Assembly: GCA_030686995.1 (NCBI GenBank)
Contig: CM060694.1
Coordinates: 94,083,844 to 94,147,843 of the forward strand
DNA from: Artemisia argyi
Taxonomy: Eukaryota > Streptophyta > Magnoliopsida > Asterales > Asteraceae
Length of the DNA stretch: 64,000 nucleotides
Direction: 5' to 3'
Below are positions 52,259 to 64,000 of this stretch, in pieces; positions within the stretch are counted from its first letter, which is position 1, and each line of letters begins with the position of its first letter. Position numbers and translations under genes: made by a program. A model generated the notes under the pieces. It saw only the letters and a program-made list of their open reading frames with translations. It was not told the DNA's origin and did no database searches.

Positions 52259-52276
52259 TCCCCGGCGGCGGCGCCA
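52259..52276 (-). promoter_or_regulatory. Gypsy C primer-binding site (tRNA-Asp type)
   Basis: The minus strand reads TGGCGCCGCCGCCGGGGA, five bases after the LTR end at 52282. It has one change from the tRNA-Asp complement, at the same base where gypsies A and B also differ. Confidence 0.85.
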
Positions 52277-52281
52277 AAAAT

Positions 52282-53889
52282 TGATTGGTGCTAAATGGTC
52301 AACCAAAGTCAACCACGGATAAGGTCGATATGATCAAACAATCTAGGCCAATGCACCAAGGAGTATAGTGTTTTCTCGGGTCGTTTAAGTCCCAGCGAGG
52401 CGTGAATGGTATTTACACGTGCTTGTGATCGGGTGATTTTCACGGGAATGGGTTATGATTGATGAAATCAAGGAAATACAAAAGAAAATAACTTAGACAA
52501 GCTATGTGAGCAATTACGTGAAATAAAATTAACTAGAAACGTCAAAGAAACTAAAAATGTACGTTTAAATTTAAAATAAACGTAAACGTACAAAAATAAA
52601 AGTGAGTTTTATGCTACACTAATCCTACGGGTTTACAAATAATTTTCCTACGAACTAGATGACAAAAGAAAAAATTGGAAAAAAAGAAAATTATAATTTC
52701 AATTAAAATTCTATTTATTATGATTTAATTACCAATTAACACTAATTAAATTCTAATTATTATTAAAACTATTCAAAAAAATCTGAAACTTTTTTTATAA
52801 ATACTACACGTTAATTAGAACCTAAGAAAAATATAAAAGGTGGTGGTACAGTACAATAATAAGCAGCAAATAAGCAGATAAGCTAAAAAGTGCTTATTAC
52901 ACTAAACTAGCCAACAAGGGTCTTATATTAAATATTGCAAAGATATAAACCAAGAATACCCAAGGGCGGTTGGTTATGTGTGGTTTGTTGTGTCTGTGAG
53001 CAGAAGGTCGGGGGTTCGAATCCCCTTGGCACCTTTTTTTGAAAATATATAGTTTTTTAATTTTTCTTTTTGCAATACCTACTTAACCAACTAATATAAA
53101 CAACTTATGAAAACCACTTTTGATGAGAAGCTTTAAAATAGCTTATGCAATCTTAAACTCTCAACAATGGAGGTTTTCGTGAGTTGAGAATTTTAGAAAA
53201 GCTCAAGCTAGCCAAAGTGAGCACATAAGCTAGAACAAAAGTAAAAGCTCACAAACACAATCTCAAGCTCATGAAATCAACACAATATCCACAATTAAAC
53301 AACTAAGATCAAACAAATAAAAAAGATCAAACAAGCTCATAAGCTGTTGTTGCATCAGCAGCAACAGTGGCTTATGGGGGGACTTGGGAGGCTAATTCAA
53401 GCGAACAAACAAGCTTATAGGTGCAAACAAAGGGTGGATTTAACAAAACTGCCCTGCAGGCTCCACAAAACACTAAGAATCAAGTCCTAAGCCCCCAAGA
53501 TGAGCAAGTTATGGCCTAATGAAAAATGGGTCAAACTGGTTAAGGGGCTGGGTGTAGGGCATATGCATGGGTCAAACAGTCACTTTGAGATTATTTTTAA
53601 GCTAGCAAATCAACTTCAAATTAAGATCTTCTTTTTGCTTCAAATTCACAAGCAACCAAACTACGCATAACAGCAAGTTTCATCTAATTTCACCGACTAA
53701 TAAAGGCTGGAAGTGATCTGAGGTTTTGTCCCATTTCAACAGATGTCAAACTTTTGACTTATGAACTTTTTGCACAAGTTGACTAAATTGAAGTTTAAAA
53801 GATCCTAGATGACTAATGTAGTTATACTAAGCTATATTGAGGCTAATGGAAGCAACCTAAACAAGTTGTAACTCTAAATTATGATTAAG
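52282..53889 (-). repeat. Gypsy C 5' LTR, part left of gypsy D
   Basis: Matches 41751-43350 of the 3' LTR with scattered differences. The match breaks after ctctaaattatgattaag, where gypsy D starts; the left copy continues cttctccaacttcc. The rest should reappear beyond the right edge of the window. Confidence 0.9.
52963..53040 (+). other. tRNA-like module, second copy
   Basis: Same module as 42433-42510 with the B box at 53013-53023 and T7 at 53034-53040. The T-arm flank has A to G (GTCGGGGG for GTCAGGGG); B box and terminator are unchanged. Confidence 0.6.
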
Positions 53890-56800
53890 TGATTGGTTTT
53901 GAACGGTCAACTAAGTTTCCCAGGTAATGGTCAACCTAGTCAAACGTCTAAAACCAACTAACCAAGGAGTACAATGTATTCCCGGGTCGTTATGTCCCAG
54001 CGAGGTAAGCAATTGAATTCAAAAACGTTTTAAGTGATCGGGTGATTTAACAGAAGGATCAGGAATTTGGTTTGAGTGATTATACTACGAGATTATGATG
54101 GAAAATGACTTATAAACACTATTGGAACAATTACTGATGATCACATTATCTAGAAACGTAAGTTAACCTAAAAACGCGCGTTTGAATTAAAAATAACGCG
54201 AACGCGCAAAATAAAAAGTGAAACGAGAGCAAATAAAGTCCTACGAACGTGAAAATTATATTTTTATAATCCTAATGACTTAAGAAAATTTTTAGAAAAA
54301 GAAAAATAATTTTTACACTTTTTAATTAATTACTATTAATTAATTACTAATTTCTAATTACTTTTTAATTAACTAAATTAACTAATTATTAATTAATTAT
54401 GAAAATTCAATAGAAAAATGAAAATTAAATTTAGAAAAATCAAAAATATTATAAAATTATTTTTAAAACAGAAAACCTAATTTTTCTACCTTTCAATTAT
54501 TTAATATTAATTAAAACTAATTATTTAATTAATTTAAACTAAAATTAATTATTAAAAATACCAAATGAACTAGGAAAAATCTGGAAAAATTACTAAAATT
54601 ATTTTAACTAAAAAGAATCCGAAAAAAAATTTAAAAATGAAAATTGCTTATAAATAAGCAGAAAATAAGCCAAAATTGCTTAAATAGAAGCTATCACTTT
54701 CTAAATATTTGACTTTTTCCAAATTTTCTTTTACAAACTTGTTAAACTACTTAAAATACGAGACTTTTATGAAGGGACTTAAGCTTAAGCTCAGAAACAA
54801 TCCTTGTGCAAGCAAATAAGTTCAACAGTGCACTTATGAGCTTATTTGTGATTATGAGGAAAAAGAAAAGCTAAGTACAAGTCACAAGCTACTCTTAATT
54901 GATGACAAAAAGTTGAATGGAACAGAAGATCACACAATGACACTAAAACAAACAAGTGACAGGGCTGAGATAAGCAAATAATCACAATAAGCTCAGTTCC
55001 TAAGACTGAAAACCAAACAAGCCTTAATAGGCAACTGCAGCCTATAATGTGGCCCACAGGGAAGACCCAGGGTCCAAAATAAGCTTTGAGCTTATAAGTC
55101 CACCTAGTAGGCTCTCCAAAATGCCCACAAGCTCAGCTTGAGCTTGAGTGAAGAGCAATTTATGGTGTTTGGAAACTGGTTCAGTAAATTGATGTACCGA
55201 GTGAGTTTATGAAATAAGCAAGTGAACAAAATGAATGCTAGGGACAATTTTAATACAAGCTCAGTTAAACACAATCACCAATAACATACTAAAACTAAAC
55301 ACAGTAATTACATAAGCATGGATTAAAAACAAATCAAAATAAATCACTTAGTTGCAACTGAGATGAGGCTGAGCTTTTTATGATATTTATGGAAATAAGC
55401 AGTTACACAAGCATAGCCATAAGGACAATCCAGAAGCAAAACAAGCATACACCATCTCTAATCAACCTAGTAACAGTAATTACAACCTAAGATCATAAAC
55501 AAATCCACAAGCTCAATGTACTGATTGCAAGACAGAAACTACAAGTGGACTTCAAAGACAATAAGGAGTACAAAATAAGCTAGGAGTTTAAGCACAAAGG
55601 TGACATATGAGGGTACAGCTACAAAGACCTCCTAAGTGGCTTCTCAAAGAACCAGATATCAAGCCAAAAGGTTAATGAATGAGCAATGAGTGGCTTGTGG
55701 GAAATTGGATTAAACTGTGGTGCAGGGGAGGTTGCACTCCCTGCAGCCAACTATAAGCCCTTGCACACACTCACACAAAAATCTGAAAATTAAAACAACC
55801 ATGCAATCCTGTAGTCAAGCTGGTGGACTTTAATTAGAAACAAGTTTCAAAGCTTAAGCCCAAGTACAAAAATCATAAAAATTCGTGCATTATTTGGGTT
55901 TCTGCTCAAAGCTACTATTTTGACTTTCTCTTTTGGCTACCCAGTTGACTTTTATGAATTTCCCAAGCCTCTAAATGATTAAGTAAATGATGTTAAGCTG
56001 AGATAAAACTTACTTAAGCTAGATTAACTACTTTTGTAATGAGTTAATTGATTGAGCTAATGAAACCTGTAACAGTGAAGCACCTATTGAACTTTGAAAC
56101 TGATTTTGACCTTTTGCAAGAAAAACTAGGTGAAATTTGCCTTACATGAACTACTCCTACTTACTGGATCATGTCTCAACCACTGCTTGATAAAAATGTC
56201 ACCCAAATCACACAGGCAGCCTTAAACCAAACACTCCCTTAACTACCTGTTGTAATTTTTTTACACATGAAAACTGAGTTTGAGCAAAGATTGTCTGAAA
56301 AACATGGACTAATTGTGTTAAAATATTACTGAGAAACTATAACTAAGACCAAGTGAACACCTTTCTAACAAGCAAAATACAAAAATCACCTTGAGCTATT
56401 TTAACGTAAATGAGCAAATCTCAAACTGAGTTAACCTGCGCTACCAGATAAGCATGATTTGCAAATAAAAAAGCCTAAATAAGCAGGAATAGACAAAGAT
56501 TAAGCACAACTGAATAGGCAATAATCTAGCTACAATGATTAAGCTGAGAAATGGAATTTGAACTCACAACTACTTCCTGAGATCAACCAAGAGAACCAAG
56601 GTCCAATGAACACCCTATCACTCCCCATGGAGTACTAAAATACCCATTCCAATTTTTGATTCAACTATGCACCATCTTCTTCTTCATATTTTTTTTATTT
56701 TATTTTTCCTTTACTGAATTTTTTTTGTATTTTTGATGATTTATTTAATGGACTGAGTTAAACCAACTTCAATGCTTTACAAGCTTTTGTAAACTACTAA

Positions 56801-58020
56801 TGAATTTAAATTACAAGGTTAACAAGCATACACATGATTTTAACTAAGAAAACTTCATAATTTCATTAATTCTAAAAAAATACAAGGATTAAAATAAGTC
56901 TCAGAGATTGAAATTAACTTGATGAAAACAAACTACAATCTAGAGTTGATAGCATTAAAAAGTTACATTAAACATGAAATACATTAAAATTAAGCTAAAA
57001 ATTACACACACCCTTCACTGCTACAATGACCTTTTTATAGTGACTCCTTAGGGTTTTGGATGTCCACTTGTCTTTTCCCAGCTGCTATCTTGTCCCTTGG
57101 ATTACTCCCTCATGATCTTGGCTGTTTAATTTCTTTCGGCGCCAAAACCTTTTTGGCAGCTTCTTGGATTATAATTGATGCCAGAGGTGAGTTTTGGAGT
57201 ATAGCTTTTGGTTTGGAGTAGGAGGGGGAGATAGTTGGAGTGTGCAGGTGGTGAAGGCTAGGTGTGATGATGGGGAGGTTTTGCTGGTAGCAGGGAAGTG
57301 GGGGTGGTGATGATGTGGAGGTCAAGGGTGAGTTTGACTGAGGGTATAATAAAACGGGGGTGGTTTTGGTTGTATACTTTGACTGGGGTCAAAGTTATCT
57401 AAAGGGAAGTGGGCTGTTGGATTGGTGAGTGGGCTGAGGGTGTTGGTGAGTGGGCTGGAATTGGAGTGATAAGGGGTTTGTTTTTGGTTTTGGTTTTTAT
57501 GGATTAAGGGTCCGGTTGTGTAATAGTTTCATACAAGGACTATTTTTGAATTTTTACCAAAACCAAAGGATTAAAATTGTAACTCCTCAAAAGTACCAAG
57601 AAGGACCAATGTTGCCAAGTTAGTATTCCAAAAGCCAATTTTGCAAATTTTTTATTTTCTAAATTCCCAGGGACTGTTTTTGCAAAATTCCAAACTCCAG
57701 GGACCAATCATGTAAATTTTCCAAATTTATTACCCAAAGTCCGTTTTTGAATACTTTTGATTTTTTAAGGACTTGGGTTGACTTTTATTTCAAAATAAAC
57801 GCATAGGGACTATTTCTGACAAATTTTGAAACTTGGGGGACTGAAACTGCCAATATTGCAAACTTTGATCGTTTTTCATTTGTTTTTGCTCGTTTTGCAT
57901 TTAAAACACATAAAACACAATCCCTGGGATAATTTAAGTATTTTGATTACTTTTCGATTGTTTTTGTATGTTTTGGCAGTTTAAACACGATAAAAATGAT
58001 GAGTGTTTGCGCACTCATCA
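53890..58020 (-). repeat. Gypsy D 3' LTR (4,131 bp)
   Basis: The minus-strand start is TGATGAGTGCGCAAACACTC then ATCA (58020-57997), a 9-bp stem hairpin. The end at 53890 is GTTCAAAACCAATCA. TATA box on the minus strand at 57031-57040 (CTATAAAAAG). U3 of about 1 kb with GTCCCT-type repeats (57490-57860). R/U5 very AT-rich (54280-54750). Short frames inside (e.g. 57110-57325) are not genes. Confidence 0.88.
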
Positions 58021-58896
58021 ATCCCCCACACTAAACTATTGCTAGTCCCTAGCAATATTTTTGGAAAACTTGATGGATTTTAAGCTCTTTACCAAAAGCC
58101 ATCACTTCTGGAGTAGCCAGGTGTAAGAACTGTGGCACACCTGATAATCGTGTGATTTTGAGCAAACCACCAGCTGTCAACGGATTTGATTTGTCTTTAC
58201 CAGGAGCCGTTTGCTCCTGGACTAGCCAGCTCTTGATGGAATAGTCAACATCTTGGTGAGCTGATTACCAATTATGGTTTTTCCACGGCCTTTACCACAA
58301 GCCATAATCTTGCGGGCTAGCCAACTCATTTGTTTTTGGGGAGTTGAGGAACCATACAATTTTGGGCAAATTGCAAGCCATAAACGGATTTGAGATATCT
58401 TTACCAAGAGCCGTTTGCTCCTGGATTAGCCAATCCCTTTTGTCATTTAGACACGGCGGATTGATTACCACAAAAATTTTGAAATAAAGTGAAAAATTTT
58501 TGAAAAATTTGAGCCAAAATGGGGAGTACTTGAAAGTATTTTGCGATAAAATTCGCTAGAATTTCCCCCCCCCCCCCCCCCACACTTAGAAATGAATATT
58601 GTCCTCAATATTCAAAGTCCCGGCTATTATGCCGAACCTATGAACGTAAAAAGATAATATTCGAAGCTAACTGTGGAAATATTGTTTGTATTTTTCACTT
58701 TATTTATCTGTACATACAATCACACATTTTTTTTTTGAACTTATATACATATATACATTTTCAAATTAGCGGGGGGTTGGCCATTCCCCCACACTAGGGT
58801 GGTAGAAAGTAGAAAGAAATCAGAGGTACGGGTGAAAACCCGTATTGTGCTATTGTTTTTGTTCATCGAGTCGCTAGCTTGACTCGATCCCCGAAT
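58021..58896 (-). other. Gypsy D 3' region: PPT, array, C17 tract
   Basis: No gene. PPT TTTAGTGTGGGGGAT (minus strand) next to the LTR, four-unit array at 58075-58460, and homopolymer C17 (58565-58581) at the internal GAGGACAATATTCATTTCTA then AGTGTG block. About 0.3 kb of AT-rich DNA separates this from the integrase stop at 58897. Confidence 0.75.
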
Positions 58897-60697
58897 TCAG
58901 TTGTCCTTGGGGAAAGTTTGGAGATCCGGGACAACCATGGATGGTATGTCCTCTCCAAAGTAGTGCTTTAAACGATGTCCATTCACTTTGAAATTTGGAC
59001 CGTCATTTTGAGATAATTCGACGGTGCCATAAGGATAAACCTTAACGATAGTGAATGGACCAGTCCATCGGGTTTTGAGCTTTCCCGAGAAGATCTTGAG
59101 TCTAGAGTTGAAAAGAAGGACTCGATCACCAATGTTGAAAACGCGGTTTTTGATTTTTGAGTCATGAATCTTCTTTGTCTTTTCTTTGTAGATCAAAGAG
59201 TTCTCGTAAGCTTGATCCCGGAGTTCATTTAATTCATTCAGTTGAACTTTCCTATGATCACCCGCAGTTTTGAGGTCAAAATTTGCATGCTTGAGAGCCC
59301 AATAGGCTTTATGCTCAAGCTCGATCGGAAGATGGCACGCTTTCCCGTACACAAGCTTGTAAGGTGTACACCCAATGGGTATTTTGTAAGCAGTACAGAA
59401 AGCCCAAAGTGCATCATCTAATTTATCCGACCAAGATGCACGATTTTCCCCAACGGTTCTTTCCAATATTCTCTTGATGCCTCGATTGGAAACTTCTACT
59501 TGTCCACTTGTTTGAGGGTGGTACGCAGTAGAAAGTCGGTGAGTTACACCATACTTTTGCATGACTTTATCGAATTTGTCATTGCAAAAATGCATACCAC
59601 GATCACTAATTATAGCACGTGGAGTTTCAAATCGAGCAAAGAGAGCTTTCAAAAATTTCACGACTACTCGGGCATCATTTGTGGGTAAAGCTTTTGCTTC
59701 AACCCATTTTGACAAATAGTCAACTGCCACGAGTATATACTTGTTTCCATGAGATGGTGGAAATGGCCCTATAAAGTCGATGCCCCAAACGTCAAATATT
59801 TCACAAACATGGATTGCATTTTGTGGCATTTCATTCTTTTGTGAAATATTCCCGTGACGTTGACAAGCGTCACAGGATTTGACCAATTCATGGGCATCCT
59901 TGTAAATCGTGGGCCAAAAGAAACTGGAGTCAAACACCTTTTTGGCGGTGTAATTTGGATTATTGTGGCCCCCCGTGGGACCAGCATGGCATGCCTTAAG
60001 AATTTTAGTGGCTTCTTGACCATATACACACCGCCGGATGACTTGATCCGCACAGATTTTGAACAAGTAGGGGTCGTCCCAGAAATAATGTTTCACATCT
60101 TTAAAGAATTTACTTTTCTGTTGGGACGACATCCCTTTCACAATGAAGTTACCCGCAAGGTAGTTTGCAAAATCGGCAAACCATGGGGTAACAGAATCTC
60201 CACGGAAGGAAACCGCATTGAGTGTCACGAGAGGGAAGGTTTCATTAATTTCCCTTTTTTCGGAGACATCTTGATGAGGGTTTTCCAAACGGGAGAGATG
60301 ATCAGCAGCTAGGTTCTCAGCTCCTTTTTTATCACGAATTATGATATCAAATTCTTGTAGGAGGAGAACCCAACGAAGAAGTCTCGGCTTTGCATCTTGT
60401 TTTGCAAAAAGGTACTTCAAAGCCGAGTGATCTGTATACACTATGCTTTTGGTCAGTATCAAGTATGGCCGGAATTTTTCAAAAGCATACACCACAGCTA
60501 ATAATTCTTTTTCAGTGCTGGTGTAATGGCTTTGAGCCTCGGTCATAGTTTTGCTGGCATAGTGTATAGGCTGAAAGTGTTTTGTTTTTCGTTGCCCCAA
60601 GACTGCCCCTATAGCATAATCGCTAGCATCACACATAAGTTCAAAGGGCAAGTCCCAATCGGGGGCAACAAGAATAGGTGCCTCAGTAAGCTTTTTT
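58897..60697 (-). pseudogene. Gypsy D RNase H and integrase (downstream of a frameshift)
   Basis: A 584-codon continuous frame, [20 protein letters not shown] onwards. RNase [24 protein letters not shown] and [20 protein letters not shown]. Integrase zinc finger near [18 protein letters not shown]. The catalytic core keeps all three acidic residues ([55 protein letters not shown]). The C-terminal domain has [20 protein letters not shown] and [20 protein letters not shown]. The frame ends [10 protein letters not shown]. It follows on from the RT frame after a one-base loss within a T8 run at about 60690-60697; gypsy C has a C in this run. No chromodomain and no env-like gene after it, as in many Athila/Tat relatives. 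Confidence 0.88.
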
Positions 60698-62948
60698 TTA
60701 GAGTTTCAAAAGCTTCTACGCACTTAGGTGAGAAGATAAAAGGAGCATCCTTTTCAAGGAGATGGGTCAAAGGCCGGGCGATTTTAGAAAAATCTTGAAT
60801 GAACCTACGATAGAAACCGGCGTGACCCAAAAAGCTCCTAATACCTTTGACAGTAGTGGGATGAGGTAATTTTGCAATGACATCAATTTTGGCTTTGTCA
60901 ACCTCAATCCCATTCTTTGAAATCTTATGGCCGAGGACAATGCCCTCTTTGACCATAAAGTGACTCTTCTCCCAATTGAAACACAAGTTCGTGTCTTCAC
61001 ATCGTTTCAACATTTTTTCCAAGTGGGAGAGACAAGATTGGAACGAATCCCCAATGACCGAAAAGTCATCCGTGAATACCTCCATTATTTTTCCGATCAT
61101 GTCGAAAAAGATTGACATCATGCACCTTTGGAAAGTGCCAGGAGCGTTGCATAATCCAAAAGGCATGCGACGGTAGGCAAAGGTTCCGTAAGGGCATGTG
61201 AAGGTAGTTTTCTCTTGATCTTGTGGATCAATGGGGATTTGAAAGTATCCCGAGAAACCATCGAGGAAGCAATAGCACTCATTCCCCGCTAATCTCTCGA
61301 GCATTTGGTCCATGAAGGGTAGAGGAAAATGGTCTTTACGGGTGGCTTCATTGAGTTTTCTATAATCTATACATACACGCCACCCCGTAACCAAACGAGT
61401 TGGAATCAAGTCGTTATCCTCATTAGTGACAACAGTGATGCCACCCTTCTTAGGAACACAATGAATGGGACTCACCCAAGGACTATCAGAAATAGGGTAA
61501 ATCAATCCAGCATCAAGAAGTTTTAGAACTTCTTGTTTGATAACTTCGTGAATTTTTGGATTTACCCTCCTTTGATGTTGCACCGCGGGTTTGAAGTCAT
61601 CCTCCATCAAGATTTTGTGTGAACAAAATTCAGGGTTAATACCCTTGATATCGGATAGTCTCCAAGCAATTGCTCGCTTGTGTGATTTCAAAACCTTTAT
61701 GAGCGCGGTTTTCTCCTCATCTTTCAAGTCTTTAGCAATAATGACGGGTAATTTATCATCACCCTCCAAAAATGCATACTCAAGATGAGGAGGCAACTCT
61801 TTGAGCTCGACCAGATGAGAATCATCAGTTTTCTCAACATTTTTTATCTCCTCTTTATGAAGTGTTGGTGGTAAAACAGGAAGAGGAGAGGGATATTTGT
61901 TTAGTAATCTCTCAAGCAAGAGAATATCCCTCTCGGGGTCAATCTCTTGGTTATCGATTCCATCGGGAATTGAATCACTTTTGAGAAAGGCCTCAATTTC
62001 TTCTGAGATGAAGTCACTTCCCTCAAACGGAGTGAGGGAAGGAAAAGAATTGGCAATGATGGGGTAAGAAGATGGAGTGAAGTTTTCACTCGAAGAATTA
62101 TCATTGAAACCTAGAACCTCTTGAGCGTACTCCTCAGAGGCAACATCAATGACATCGATTCGGTTAACCGATTCAGTGTCATAATTGGAGGAGTACCTCG
62201 AAGTTTGATCGAGGTTGAAGGTTACTGCTTCATTACCAACACAAAGAGTTATTTCCTCTTCGTGCACATCGATTAGAGCACGGCCAGTCCTCAGGAATCC
62301 TCTTCCAAGAATGAGAGGAACCCTTAGATTAGCATCGAACTTAACAACAACGAAGTCAGCGGGGAAATGGAACTTTCCTACTTTCACGAATACGTCTTCA
62401 GCAATGCCGAGTGGACGAGAGATCGAACGATCGGCAAGCTCAAGAGTCATGCACGTAGGAGTAAGTTCAGGAAGAGTGAGTTTCTCCCATACTGAGTAAG
62501 GCATCAGGTTGATGCTAGCGCCAAGATCGGCCAAGGCGAAGCATTCAACCATCCCAGGAAAAACACATGGAATGAGAAATCTCCCAGGGTCTCCAAGCTT
62601 CTTAGGAAGCTTCTTTAAGATAACCGCAGAGCAGTTTTCGTTCAATGGAGTTTTTGCCATTTCGTACAATTTTTCCTTGTTGCTTAACAAGTTCTTGATC
62701 ATTGATGCAAATTTGGGCATCAGGATGATAGCATCCGCAAGGCTAACGTCAAAATGAAAATCTTGAAAGATTTGATAAAACTTATCCATTTGGTGACTAG
62801 CCTTTTCGCGGAGCTTTTGCTCATTAAGTCGAGATGGGTATGGTATCGAAGGTTTGGATTTAGGGTTCTCAACAGGAGTTATTGGTGGTTCAAACACAAC
62901 TCCTGGTTTGGTCTTTGGAACAACTTGAGGGTGGACATATGCGGTACT
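60609..62948 (-). pseudogene. Gypsy D protease and reverse transcriptase (frame continuous to the frameshift)
   Basis: A 762-codon frame. The protease has the intact active site [20 protein letters not shown], then [20 protein letters not shown] and LILGRGFLRTGRALIDVHEE. An acidic linker (NQEIDPERDILLLERLLNKY) leads to the RT: FKPAVQHQRRVNPKIHEVIK, CVCIDYRKLNEATRKDHFPL (Arg-Val-Cys-Ile in context), motif A YCFLDGFSGYFQIPIDPQDQ, CPYGTFAYRRMPFGLCNAPG, motif C EVFTDDFSVIGDS and the thumb VLGHKISKNGIEVDKAKIDV, LGHAGFYRRFIQDFSKIARP. Both motif-C Asp are present; Thr replaces the Met seen in gypsy C (FMDD). It leaves the pol frame at about 60697 and ends at 60609. Upstream it is in frame with gag but separated by the TGA at 62949-62951. 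Confidence 0.9.
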
Positions 62949-64000
62949 TCATGGGCTAGTAGATTGCACCTTGTCCTTGGTTGCCTCAGGCTCAATTTCC
63001 ACTACCTTGGGAAAAGGAGGAGGAGGAGGAGGTAGTGGCGGTTCATCATAAGCTTTACCACTATGTGTGGTAATAGCTTTGAGTTCACCCTTAGGGTTGA
63101 CAACTGTATTACCAGGAAGACCTCCCGAAGTAGAGGGTGGAGCGATATGAATCATGAGACTAGCAAACATATTCTCAGTCTTGTTTTGAGATTGATCAAT
63201 TTTGTTGTTTGTTGCTATAAGCTCATTCTTCAGCTCATTACCTTGCTTGGTTATTGAAGATTGAAATTCATTCTTCAAATTTGAGATTTGATTCTGCATT
63301 GCCCTCATTTTGGTCTCATTAACTTTAATGTAGTTATTGAGCTCGTTAGGGAGAGGTTCTTGGTAATTAGGAGCTGAATACCCTTGATTACCCCTTTGGG
63401 GTGGGTACTGATTCACCGGGGCATGAGTTTGATTTTGCATGTTATTACCCCTTGGTGGATTAGGATTATACCTATTTGGATTTTGAGGAAACCCGGGTGG
63501 TCCCCTTAGGTCGCTAGCGCGGTAGTTTGTTTCCACTTGAGGACGGTATTGGTTACCTCCTTGGTTGGAACTTCCGGCTATTGCATTGACTTCAAATGGA
63601 TTGCCTTCAATGGCAGTGCAATTGTAATACGAATGTGGACCACCACAAGTGACACAAACTTCTACCTTTTTTATTTCAGCTTGTGGAGAAGGTTGAGAAG
63701 AAGAAACTATCTTGTTTTGGTTGAGAACCAAGGCATGAATAGCCTCTGTGAGCTTGTCAAGTCTAGCATCGGTGCTAGATTGAGCCACGGGCGATGAGGT
63801 AGAAGGACTAACATTCACTTGAGAAACAACCGGCTTGCTTCGTGGAATGCGGACCTTAGACTTATTTTCAATGATCGCTAAAGCATCCTTTGTGGTTCGA
63901 TTCAAGAAATTACCTCCCGCGGAGGAATTGAGAGAGTCTTGATCGAGTTGGCTCACACCATTGTAGAAAGTATCGAGTTGCATCAACTCGGAAAAGCCAT
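62949..64000 (-). pseudogene. Gypsy D gag, C-terminal two thirds (runs off the window)
   Basis: Open frame from the right edge: MQLDTFYNGVSQLDQDSLNS, ALAIIENKSKV, a Ser-rich spacer, then the knuckle CVTCGGPHSYYNC (CX2CX3HX4C). A Pro/Asn/Gln-rich stretch follows (RGPPGFPQNPNRYNPNPPRG), then a predicted coiled coil (NETKMRAMQNQISNLKNEFQ, KQGNELKNELIATNNKIDQS) and a PPLPPPPPPFP tract. It ends at STSP followed by TGA (62951-62949); gypsy C has CGA-type coding (Arg) here, so this is probably a C-to-T change at a CpG. In intact relatives gag-pro-pol is one frame. The gag core domain and start lie beyond 64000. Confidence 0.85.

Larger units (their letters stand above)
41751..53889 (-). mobile_element. 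Gypsy C: Athila-like LTR retrotransposon, minus strand (right LTR continues beyond gypsy D)
   Basis: On the minus strand the order is 5' LTR (52282 rightwards, cut at 53889 by gypsy D), PBS 52259-52276, gag, protease, RT, RNase H, integrase, 3' array, PPT, and 3' LTR (45172-41751). The gene order and the CX2CX3HX4C knuckle fit the Athila/Tat group. It is inserted in copia III gag; the left flank is catat (41746-41750). Many frameshifts and stops show it is older than A and B. Confidence 0.9.
53890..64000 (-). mobile_element. Gypsy D: Athila-like LTR retrotransposon, minus strand, 3' part and most of coding region
   Basis: Inserted in the 5' LTR of gypsy C after ttaag (53885-53889, the expected target duplication). 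3' LTR, PPT, array, pol, protease and most of gag are in the window; the start of gag, PBS and 5' LTR lie beyond 64000. Its coding region is the best preserved of the window, with one nonsense codon (62949-62951) and one frameshift (about 60697) seen. Confidence 0.9.

Noticed and set aside
60690..60697. Programmed frameshift at the A8 run (minus strand) in gypsy D pol
   Set aside because: It lies between RT and RNase H, where the family reads one frame, and gypsy C has an interrupted run in frame. Treated as a slip mutation.

Overview
This window comes from a plant nuclear genome and consists of nested retrotransposons. I see no host gene, rRNA gene or bona fide tRNA gene. The evidence is Ty1/copia and Ty3/gypsy coding domains, long LTRs with plant tRNA-type primer-binding sites (tRNA-Met and tRNA-Asp), TATA boxes of the CTATAAATA type and AT-rich intergenic DNA. 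From general familiarity, not a search, the gag and accessory-protein styles look like Asteraceae, probably tribe Anthemideae (Tanacetum/Artemisia/Chrysanthemum relatives).

Layout. (1) 1-179: sequence ending in a Helitron-like 3' hairpin, abutting a broken integrase. (2) 180-3134: minus-strand copia element (copia I) with pol remnant, gag, PBS and a 1.3-kb 5' LTR. (3) 3135-8028: degenerate LTR-like and chromovirus-like DNA with minisatellites. (4) 7340-11523: minus-strand Tekay/Del-like gypsy fragment with an N-terminal coiled-coil ORF, leader array, PBS and a 3.15-kb LTR. (5) 11524-39804: copia II, same family as copia I, + strand, split by two younger gypsy elements that still show target-site duplications: gypsy A (11718-19731, TSD gtgaa, gag-protease only) and gypsy B (27150-38566, TSD gggag, 4-kb LTRs, no reverse transcriptase). 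(6) 39805-41750: fragment of another copia gag. (7) 41751 to beyond the right edge: Athila-like gypsy C (minus), whose 5' LTR is interrupted at 53890 by Athila-like gypsy D (minus), which also runs off the right edge.

How the parts work together. Gypsies C and D carry gag, protease, RT, RNase H and integrase, all damaged, D less so. Gypsy B has none of the enzymes but shares with C/D the LTR terminal hairpin, the tRNA-Asp PBS, the PPT and a four-unit 3' array, so it looks like a non-autonomous partner mobilised in trans. Gypsy A is likewise limited to gag plus protease. Copia II lacks pol altogether but keeps gag and two extra ORFs downstream.

The most interesting signal is in copia II. A GC-rich palindrome of the form GGCGGCCCCCTTAAT/ATTAAGGGGGCCGCC lies just upstream of the TATA box in the LTRs of the family. 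It recurs twice inside the element, each time ahead of an accessory ORF. The first ORF sits behind a good intron signature (GTAAGT...TTTAG). The second sits behind its own TATA-like box and encodes a proline/serine-rich protein with NLS-like, SUMO-interacting-like and EAR-like motifs. Together they look like accessory transcription units with LTR-type promoters inside a retrotransposon. All ages, alignments and family names here were judged by eye.
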